A DNA stretch of 5,111 nucleotides, from contig CAJXRJ010000562.1 of assembly GCA_913058555.1 (NCBI GenBank), positions 1 to 5,111 on the forward strand, in the 5' to 3' direction. The position numbers were made by a program, and so were the translations under genes. The DNA comes from an uncultured bacterium (GTDB lineage: Bacteria; Planctomycetota; UBA1135; GCA-002686595). Positions 1-5,111 of the stretch are shown piece after piece. The number at the start of each line of letters is the position of its first letter. Position 1 is the stretch's first letter. The notes under the pieces were generated by a model, which worked only from the letters and a program-made list of their open reading frames with translations, ran no database searches and was not told the DNA's origin.

Positions 1-48
1 TCTACACACTGCATATCGTCGGCAGCGTCAGATGTGTATAAGAGACAG
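1..48 (+). other. Nextera i5/Read 1 adapter (library artefact)
   Basis: This is synthetic sequence, not genome. Bases 1-7 are the end of the P5 oligo, 8-15 (ACTGCATA) sit where an i5 index belongs and match a standard Nextera index, and 16-29 are the Read 1 linker. Bases 30-48 are the 19-base Tn5 mosaic end (AGATGTGTATAAGAGACAG). The genomic insert therefore starts at 49. Any open frame beginning inside this stretch is an artefact. Confidence 0.98.
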
Positions 49-107
49 GTCAAGGCCCCCTCCCATGCCTGCCGCTCCAGGGAGACTGAAGCCCCCGCCT
101 CCCCCAT
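49..107 (-). CDS. possible 5' end of a downstream gene (partial, unidentified)
   Basis: This minus-strand frame starts with ATG at 107-105, 20 bases after the stop of the VWA gene, and stays open to the edge of the insert. It reads MGEAGASVSLERQAWEGAL, then the insert ends. The short gap and shared strand suggest another member of the same operon. Against it, no good ribosome binding site precedes this ATG: AGGG lies only two bases upstream. A second candidate, ATG at 66-64 in another frame, has GGAG eight bases upstream and begins MGGGLD. Either, or neither, may be the real start. Nineteen residues are too few to name a family. It could also be non-coding 3' sequence. Confidence 0.25.
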
Positions 108-127
108 GACCCTGAGGGACGGAGCGC

Positions 128-3100
128 TCAGCGAGCGGCTCGCGAAGGTCGGCGCCATGGGGACTGGCCCCCTAGGGCCCCAAGGAACAGTGCCAAGCAC
201 GCCCCAAGGGCCAACCACGGGGCCACCGGGTGCCCAGCGCCTCGGAGGGGCGCCGGACCGCGGTCGAACTGGACCGAGGCTGTGCCCCCCCCGGGTTGCA
301 GGACATCTCCGCTGGCCCCGCCGCTGGCGGCTCCCCCGGCAAAGGACACCAGCGGAGTGCTTTCCCCATGGGATCTCAGAAGCCCCAGGGGTTGGAGGGA
401 CGGATCGCTTTCCATGGATCCATCCCCTTGGAGGCTCAGCGTGAGGGCGGATCCCATGCCGGCCCCAAGGAGCTCCAGCTCGAAGGCGGTACCGCGGGGG
501 TAACGGTCCAGGACGGGGGGCCGTGGCGCGGCCCTGGTGGAGCCACCGCCGGCCCCAAAAGTGATCGGTTCAAGCCGCAGCTCGGCGACAACGGTCGAGG
601 GCAAAGGGGACTCCGGCCCGCGGGACCTGAACTCGCCCAGGGACCCCACTAGACGAAGCGCAGCGCGAATCTCCGCAGGCGCCCGGGGGGGCAGGCCGCG
701 CACCACGATCCTGGCGGCACTCCCTCGCCCCTCCACAACGGCCGACGCCCGCGATGGCTCAGTGCTCGACAGGCTCCCGGAACGCCCGCCAGCCTGCTCG
801 AACCTCTGGCGCATCTCACGGAAGATCGGGGCCATCCACTGGGGGCGACGCTCGAACTCGGGGGCCCACCTTTCGCCGTCAGGATCCAGCATCGGGAGGG
901 CGATCCCAGCGGTCATGCCGCGTCCGCGGGAAGCGATCGCCGCAAACACGCCGCGGCGCGGCTCAACCGCAATCGGCGACGGCTCGCCGCTCCCGGTCGC
1001 GCCCTCCTCTGGCAGCGCTCCCTCCGATTCGAGTTCGAAGACCGGCGTCGCCCCGTCGGCTTCGCGGCACGGCAACGCTCGCCAGATAACGAGGGGCGTC
1101 TCCAGCTGCGCCAGCCGCGTCGCTTCCTCGAGGACGCTGGAGAACTCGCTTGCCCGATCGCTTACCTGGGGCCGGGCTGCATTCACCCGCGCGTTCTCGA
1201 TGGGCTTCGCCCCTTGAACCGCCTCCTGCAGGATCCCGAGCACGCCGCGGAGTTCCCCGGCCAACACGACGTTCTCCACGCTCCCCGCAAGTTCCGAGAG
1301 CGGGCCCCGAAAGCCCTCCTTGCCGCCGACCTGGATGGCGACGATCTCATCGCCGAACTCCATCAACGTGGATCGGATCGACTTTGGCGCCTTGCCCGAG
1401 ACGGTGGAACGGCCATCGGAGATCACGATGACAAGCGACGTGCGCTCGTCCCCATCCGCGACGACCTTTTCGCGCTCCCGCATGAACATGGTGACTGAAC
1501 CGATGATGTCGGTGGAGCCGCCGGGGATCTCGAGGTCGCGCAGCTGAGACATCACCGAACGGCGACGCTCCGCGCGCAATTCCAGGCTGGCCGACGCGGG
1601 GGCCGCCTCAAACTCGATGTGCGCCTCGCCGAGAACCTGGGTGAAGAAACGCAGCTCCAATCGGTCTTCGGGGGGGATCGAAGGGAGCAGCTGGGCGAGC
1701 GCATACTTTGCGCGCTTCCACCTCGGCCCCTTCATGCTCCCGGACCCATCGACGATGAAGACGATGTTGCGCGGACCGCGGGGCTCCACGTCGGGCTTGA
1801 GCGCGAGCAGAGGACTCAAGACGCCACCGTCGTCGCGAAGGCTTGACCAGCCCTCGGAATGGAACCAGCCGCCGCCCTTCAGAACGAACTCCGACAGCGC
1901 CGGGCCGGGTAGGGCGGCCAGGGGCAACCCCGAGGTCAAGATCACGTGGGGCGGACGGGCGCCGGCGAGCTGATCCACGATTCCCCCGGCTTCCGCCGTG
2001 AGGAATTCGATCCCGTCGTAGGCGGGCCCCACAAACAAGGCGGCGATCTTCTCCGCAGCGCTGCTTTGTGATGGAGCGACGATGAGAACTCGAGTCGGGT
2101 CACCGACGGTCCATTCGGTCCGTCCGTGATTCGTCTCAGGAAAGGCGTCCGCCATGGTCGCCGCGGCCATGGGATCGGGCCCGGAAGGGGCCCGAAGGAG
2201 CGTGGCGGTGACCACCAACTCGCCGCTGCCCTCCTTCATCTCGGGCAAGACCAACGGCAGGCTGAACGACGGGATGGCGGGATCGCCGCGGTCCTGCTGG
2301 ACCCCCGCAGCGGGTACGACCGGCGCCCGCCGAGCGACCCATAGGGCCTGCGCGGGAACGGGCTCGTCCGCATGGCCTTGGGACCAAACCGGGCGATTCC
2401 GGCCACGCTCGAGGGCCGCGACGCTCGTCACGCGCAGGGTCCAATCGAGGCGCACTTGGGCGGAGGGTGGCAGCGCTCGTCCGTGGGCCAAGCGCAGGTC
2501 CACTTGGCACCGAATAGGCACGCCAGGCTCGATGGCCTGCGGCGCCCGCACACGCACGACTTCGAGATCGGGCTTCGTACCGGGTTCGGGCTCGACCCAC
2601 CGGAGGGCCCCAAGGCGGGGCTCCGAGAAGAGCTCACTGGGATCGTCCCCCGTGAAGGTGCCATCCCCAATCAAGACCGTTTGACCCCGGGCCCGAAGTC
2701 CCATCCGGTGGAGGTTGAGCGCCACCAGGATGGCACCGGAAAGATCGCTCCCCGGCTCTTCGTCATCGCTGGTTGAGGAGGTCTCAGTGCCCGCAGGCCC
2801 CATTGGGCCGCCGCGAAACCACTCGGCGCCGCCAGCACGAAACGCCGCGAAGAACTCGTCTGCGGGGCCCGGTTCGAAGCGGCGCGTCGCTCGCTCAGCG
2901 AAAGTCACGAGGGCGAGCTCGTGGCCCGCCGTGCGGGCCTCATTGGCCACGGCCTCGACCTTCCGCAGGAGCCACCGGCGGATTCCGGGGCGCGGCTCAA
3001 GCATGCTCGGGGACACGTCGACCACGAGCACGGTGAGCGGCGGGTCGAGCCCGTTGCCCCCATCGGTGCCGGACTCGCCGCCGAAGGCGAAGGCGATCGC

Positions 3101-3250
3101 ACTCAGGAGGGCAAGGACAACCCCAAGGGCCAGAAGGTCCGTCCCCGCCGGACGGGAGCCCGTGCCGCGCGGCCGGACTCGCCGATTCTCGGGCCTGCTT
3201 TCCCGCTGACGATCTGGGGCCGGCGCCCCGGTGGTTGCCGCTCCCGCCAT
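128..3250 (-). CDS. membrane-anchored protein with two VWA domains and a GATase-like middle
   Basis: Protein of 1,040 residues. An Arg-rich N-terminus (1-36) precedes a membrane helix (about 38-56). The first VWA domain starts at about 72, with a metal-ion site (MIDAS) DVSPS at 78-82, GSDLSG near 167-172 and GDG at 195-197. A beta-rich, probably Ig-like stretch follows (about 228-385). A region resembling class I glutamine amidotransferases (about 386-485, GGGW at 459-462) has no visible catalytic Cys. The second VWA domain (about 495-680) has a full MIDAS: DGSGS 501-505, GGSTD 577-581, SDG 611-613. A beta-rich tail ends in a second helix (about 1009-1027) and an Arg-rich tail. By the positive-inside rule both ends are cytoplasmic and the bulk lies outside the membrane. 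This architecture matches the large VWA/GATase-like membrane proteins common in Planctomycetota and Proteobacteria, whose role is mostly unknown. I chose ATG at 3250 because it overlaps the mnmA stop as TGATG. A longer TTG frame from 3352 would overlap mnmA by 103 bases with no properly spaced ribosome binding site. Confidence 0.9.
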   Translation of the reverse strand: MAGAATTGAPAPDRQRESRPENRRVRPRGTGSRPAGTDLLALGVVLALLSAIAFAFGGESGTDGGNGLDPPLTVLVVDVSPSMLEPRPGIRRWLLRKVEAVANEARTAGHELALVTFAERATRRFEPGPADEFFAAFRAGGAEWFRGGPMGPAGTETSSTSDDEEPGSDLSGAILVALNLHRMGLRARGQTVLIGDGTFTGDDPSELFSEPRLGALRWVEPEPGTKPDLEVVRVRAPQAIEPGVPIRCQVDLRLAHGRALPPSAQVRLDWTLRVTSVAALERGRNRPVWSQGHADEPVPAQALWVARRAPVVPAAGVQQDRGDPAIPSFSLPLVLPEMKEGSGELVVTATLLRAPSGPDPMAAATMADAFPETNHGRTEWTVGDPTRVLIVAPSQSSAAEKIAALFVGPAYDGIEFLTAEAGGIVDQLAGARPPHVILTSGLPLAALPGPALSEFVLKGGGWFHSEGWSSLRDDGGVLSPLLALKPDVEPRGPRNIVFIVDGSGSMKGPRWKRAKYALAQLLPSIPPEDRLELRFFTQVLGEAHIEFEAAPASASLELRAERRRSVMSQLRDLEIPGGSTDIIGSVTMFMREREKVVADGDERTSLVIVISDGRSTVSGKAPKSIRSTLMEFGDEIVAIQVGGKEGFRGPLSELAGSVENVVLAGELRGVLGILQEAVQGAKPIENARVNAARPQVSDRASEFSSVLEEATRLAQLETPLVIWRALPCREADGATPVFELESEGALPEEGATGSGEPSPIAVEPRRGVFAAIASRGRGMTAGIALPMLDPDGERWAPEFERRPQWMAPIFREMRQRFEQAGGRSGSLSSTEPSRASAVVEGRGSAARIVVRGLPPRAPAEIRAALRLVGSLGEFRSRGPESPLPSTVVAELRLEPITFGAGGGSTRAAPRPPVLDRYPRGTAFELELLGAGMGSALTLSLQGDGSMESDPSLQPLGLLRSHGESTPLVSFAGGAASGGASGDVLQPGGGTASVQFDRGPAPLRGAGHPVAPWLALGACLALFLGALGGQSPWRRPSRAAR

Positions 3251-3252
3251 CA
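3248..3252 (-). promoter_or_regulatory. TGATG stop/start overlap coupling mnmA to the VWA gene
   Basis: Read on the minus strand, the mnmA stop TGA (3252-3250) and the VWA start ATG (3250-3248) share one A. No Shine-Dalgarno-like sequence is visible in the roughly 40 bases upstream. This suggests that ribosomes finishing mnmA reinitiate on the VWA gene, so the two would be expressed together. The overlap is seen directly; reinitiation is inferred. Confidence 0.75.
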
Positions 3253-4449
3253 GGACTGCGAGGGCGTCGCCGAAGCGCCCGGTTCCGGCGCCGTACCGTC
3301 CTTGGCCGCGGCCGGCTCTTCCATGCCAGCGCGCTTGGCAGAGCGAATCCAACCTCCCCCGAGGGACAGGTCCCCGCCGCGCCCTTTGGCTTCGTCCAAC
3401 TCGTAAAACGCGGCGCCCTGTCCGGGGGCGATGGCCATCTGCGGATCGTCGAAGGTCACGAGCGCCTCTTTTGTCCCGGGAGTGATCTCCACGGTGCAGA
3501 CGGCGGGTTCGTGCCGGTAGCGAACCTGAACGGCGCTACGGAAAGTGCCGTCCGAGGGTGGATCGAATCCAAGCCAGTTGAGGTCATCCACCATCATCGA
3601 CGGGGCCTTGCAGTCGTTCTCGGTGCCGACGACGACAAGTCCCTGATCGGGGTGGATCTCGACCACGTACATCGGAACCCCAACGGCCACGCCGTGGCCG
3701 CGGCGCTGTCCGATGGTGAAGTGTTCGGTGCCCTCGTGGGGCCCGTGGTCCTTGCCGAAGACGTCCACGATACGACCGGGGTGCAGCTCCACGCCACGCT
3801 CCTTGAGGAGCCGGCGGTAGTCGTTGGACGGCACGAAGCAGATCTCCTGGCTGTCCTTCTTCGCGTGGGTTCGGATACCGGCTCCCTCGGCCATGGCGCG
3901 CACCTTGGGCTTCTCCAGGGAACCCAGGGGCGTGGCCGTGCGTTTCAAGTCCGCTTCAGCCACGGGGAAAAGCTGGTACGACTGGTCCTTCGCGCGGTCC
4001 ACGCCGCGGCGCAGTCGAACGCGCCCGTCCTCCACCGAGATCCGGGCGTAGTGGCCCGTGGCCACACCCGCGCAGCCGAGCTCGTCGGCGAACTCAAGCA
4101 GCTTGCCCATCTTCAGGTCCCGGTTGCACACCGCGCAGGGGTTGGGCGTACGGCCTCGGCTGTACTCCGAGATGAAGTAGCTGATGACGTCGCCGAACTC
4201 CTCCTTGAGGTCCACCGCCTGGAATGGAACCCCGAGTTTGGCCGCAACCATGCGGGCGTCTCGGGCGTCTCCCAGGGAGCAGCAGGACTTCTTGGCCACC
4301 TCGGATTCCTTGACGTCCACGCCATTGCGCATGAAGAGGCCCACCATGTCGTGGCCGGCCTCCTTCAGCATCCAGGCCACGACGGAACTATCCACGCCGC
4401 CGCTCATGGCGACGACCAAACGATCAGAGGGGTTGAATTGAGTCAGCAT
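3250..4449 (-). CDS. mnmA: tRNA-specific 2-thiouridylase MnmA
   Basis: Cytoplasmic enzyme of 399 residues that 2-thiolates U34 in the anticodon of Lys, Glu and Gln tRNAs. It adenylates the base with ATP and replaces the oxygen with persulfide sulfur supplied from a cysteine desulfurase. Visible signatures are the PP-loop SGGVDSS (16-22), CCSLGDARDAR (56-66), RTPNPCAVCN (100-109), ATGHYAR (130-136), KDQSYQLF (154-161), DSQEICFVP (199-207) and the TIGQRRGHGVA segment (245-255). The catalytic cysteines should be C108 (E. coli Cys102 position) and C204 (Cys199 position). C105 stands where E. coli has Asp99. The family normally ends near the GGGWI motif (364-368). Here 31 further residues rich in Ala, Pro and Glu follow. 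The start ATG at 4449-4447 is supported by GGAG six bases upstream. The gene is cotranscribed and probably translationally coupled with the downstream VWA gene, and it diverges from yajC. Confidence 0.96.
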   Translation of the reverse strand: MLTQFNPSDRLVVAMSGGVDSSVVAWMLKEAGHDMVGLFMRNGVDVKESEVAKKSCCSLGDARDARMVAAKLGVPFQAVDLKEEFGDVISYFISEYSRGRTPNPCAVCNRDLKMGKLLEFADELGCAGVATGHYARISVEDGRVRLRRGVDRAKDQSYQLFPVAEADLKRTATPLGSLEKPKVRAMAEGAGIRTHAKKDSQEICFVPSNDYRRLLKERGVELHPGRIVDVFGKDHGPHEGTEHFTIGQRRGHGVAVGVPMYVVEIHPDQGLVVVGTENDCKAPSMMVDDLNWLGFDPPSDGTFRSAVQVRYRHEPAVCTVEITPGTKEALVTFDDPQMAIAPGQGAAFYELDEAKGRGGDLSLGGGWIRSAKRAGMEEPAAAKDGTAPEPGASATPSQS

Positions 4450-4455
4450 TCGTCA

Positions 4456-4459
4456 CTCC
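4456..4459 (-). promoter_or_regulatory. ribosome binding site of mnmA
   Basis: GGAG on the minus strand, with a six-base spacer (TGACGA) before the mnmA ATG at 4449. This is good spacing and fixes the mnmA start. Its first two Gs are also the last two bases of the hairpin stem at 4458-4476. Confidence 0.7.
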
Positions 4460-4476
4460 GTCCGGCTTTCGGACGG
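4458..4476 (-). promoter_or_regulatory. hairpin in the mnmA leader overlapping the ribosome binding site
   Basis: In mRNA sense this reads CCGTCCG, loop AAAGC, CGGACGG: a perfect seven-base-pair stem with a five-base loop. The 3' arm ends in the first two Gs of the mnmA GGAG, so folding could reduce ribosome access. No U-tract follows on either strand, so it is not an intrinsic terminator. The stem is directly visible. A regulatory role is inference, since short GC-rich stems arise easily in this base composition. Confidence 0.4.
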
Positions 4477-4600
4477 GCCTGCATCCTATTAGGCTCCGCG
4501 GCCGGCGTTTGCGCCTCTTCGCCGCTCTCCTTCTCGATCTCTGCACTATTCCCGGCTCGGGCCTCCCTCTGGGCGGCCCGGCGAGCCCCGCGCGAAACCC

Positions 4601-5064
4601 ATGAGCCTCCCTCTCCCAGCCCTAACGCCCACCGCCAGCATGAGCCCCTCCCTGGACCTCACCCCCTCCTGGACGGCCACGATGGACGCCCAGCCCATCT
4701 ATTGGGCGGACCTCCAGTCCGCAGCCGAGGCCCAGCGCGACGGGCCAGCCACCCCTGGGGTCGGTGGCTCCACGGGACCAGCCGACGGGGGCAATGGCAC
4801 CGAGGCGCCACCCTCCAGCGGGATGAACCTCTGGATGCTCGTGGGCATCGGCGCCGTGATCTGGTTCCTGATCTTTGCTCCGGAGCGCAAATCCCGGAAG
4901 CAACGGGAGCAGATGCTCGGCGAGCTGAAGAAGGGCGACAAGGTGGTCACGACGGGCGGACTGCACGCGCAAGTCGTGGATATCCGGGAGGGCGAGGTCG
5001 TCCTGAAATCGGGCGATACGCGCCTGACCTACTCCAGGAGCGCCGTGCACCAAGTCATCAGCGA
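4601..5064 (+). CDS. yajC: preprotein translocase subunit YajC (3' end missing)
   Basis: YajC is a small inner-membrane protein that associates with SecDF and the SecYEG protein-export channel. From the ATG at 4601 there are 154 codons before the adapter. Residues 1-74 are Pro-, Gly-, Ser- and Ala-rich with no signal peptide. A single membrane helix follows (about 75-95, MNLWMLVGIGAVIWFLIFA), then a basic segment PERKSRKQREQML and the conserved cytoplasmic fold: LKKGDKVVTTGGL, a central VVDIREGEVVLK and SRSAVHQV near the cut. Little of the conserved domain is likely missing. Family members are often about 110 residues with a short N-terminus, so this one is long. The start is uncertain: in-frame ATGs lie at 4601, 4640, 4682 and 4823, none with a clear ribosome binding site. 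The frame is closed upstream by TAG at 4490-4492, and no ATG, GTG or TTG lies between that stop and 4601. Residues read past 5064 are adapter. yajC commonly precedes secD/secF, which would lie beyond the window. Confidence 0.9.
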
Positions 5065-5111
5065 CTGTCTCTTATACACATCTGACGCTGCCGACGATAT
5101 GCAGTGTGTAG
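5065..5111 (-). other. Nextera i5/Read 1 adapter, reverse complement (library artefact)
   Basis: Synthetic sequence. Bases 5065-5083 are the Tn5 mosaic end (CTGTCTCTTATACACATCT), 5084-5097 the Read 1 linker in reverse, 5098-5105 the same index as at the left end (TATGCAGT), and 5106-5111 the end of P5. It fuses in frame to yajC and gives a false peptide tail (CLLYTSDAADD). In the overlapping frame it gives LSLIHI. The insert ends at 5064. Confidence 0.98.

Larger units (their letters stand above)
4450..4600. other. divergent intergenic region between mnmA and yajC
   Basis: These 151 bases separate the two divergent genes and must hold both their promoters unless transcription enters from outside. 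The most AT-rich point is the near-palindrome CCTATTAGG (4485-4493). On the minus strand it contains TAGGAT/TAATAG, possible weak -10 elements for mnmA, but I see no matching -35. On the plus side, about 4514-4570 is strongly pyrimidine-rich on the coding strand. CACTATT near 4544-4550 is the only AT-leaning patch there. No promoter can be assigned with confidence and no tRNA is visible. Confidence 0.6.

Noticed and set aside
110..118. CCCTGAGGG inverted repeat after the VWA stop as a terminator
   Set aside because: The arms are only four bases with a one-base centre and no U-tract. It is too weak to call.
34..444. 136-residue plus-strand open frame at the left end
   Set aside because: It begins inside the Tn5 mosaic end (MYKRQ is adapter-encoded) and runs antisense to the VWA gene.
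537..1217. 226-residue plus-strand open frame, and similar ones up to about 3400
   Set aside because: All lie antisense to the VWA gene, with Arg/Pro/Ser-rich composition typical of shadow frames and no motif.
3251..3352. Longer form of the VWA protein starting at TTG 3352
   Set aside because: It would overlap mnmA by 103 bases, starts with TTG, and its only purine-rich upstream stretch (the mnmA Gly-Gly codons) abuts the start too closely. The ATG at 3250 in the TGATG overlap fits better.
4458..4476. Intrinsic terminator between mnmA and yajC
   Set aside because: The stem has no U-tract on either strand, and the flanking genes diverge, so a terminator here would make little sense.
3235..5085. 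616-residue plus-strand open frame opposite mnmA and running over yajC
   Set aside because: It lies antisense to a clear mnmA gene and out of frame with yajC, has no recognisable domain, and ends in adapter-encoded residues. Long antisense frames are expected at this GC content.
1..5111. Mobile element with terminal inverted repeats
   Set aside because: The inverted termini are Nextera adapter with an index. The insert has no transposase or target duplication, and its genes are housekeeping plus a VWA protein.

Overview
The window is a 5,016-base genomic insert (49-5064) flanked at both ends by the same Illumina/Nextera Tn5 adapter in inverted orientation (1-48 and 5065-5111). The adapters are library sequence, not biology. 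The insert is very GC-rich by eye and densely coding. It looks like chromosomal DNA of a high-GC Gram-negative bacterium. A Planctomycetota-like source is my best guess, from the style of the large von Willebrand factor A (VWA) protein, the CCSxxDAxDAR and NPCxxCN motifs of MnmA, and the PERKxRKxREQML-type YajC. This is recalled family resemblance, not a search result.

Layout from left to right. At the left edge, after the adapter, a short open stretch on the minus strand may be the 5' end of a further gene (49-107). Next, on the minus strand, is a 1,040-residue membrane-anchored protein with two VWA domains and a non-catalytic glutamine-amidotransferase-like middle (128-3250). Upstream of it and overlapping by one base (TGATG) is mnmA, the tRNA U34 2-thiouridylase (3250-4449, minus). 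A 151-base divergent intergenic region (4450-4600) holds the mnmA ribosome binding site, a GC-rich hairpin that partly covers that site, and a pyrimidine-rich stretch ahead of the plus-strand gene. On the right, yajC (4601 onward, plus strand) encodes a SecDF-associated translocase subunit with an unusually long N-terminal region. It is cut by the adapter close to the end of its conserved domain.

mnmA and the VWA gene form a tightly coupled minus-strand operon, possibly continuing beyond the left edge. yajC probably begins a separate plus-strand operon that in many bacteria continues into secD/secF, but none of that is present here. I found no mobile element, CRISPR array, tRNA or rRNA. The long plus-strand open frames opposite the VWA gene and mnmA are shadows produced by high GC. 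The points most worth a second look are the double-VWA membrane protein coupled to a tRNA-modification gene, the extra active-site cysteine in MnmA, and the hairpin over the mnmA ribosome binding site. I see no strong evidence for a wholly new system.
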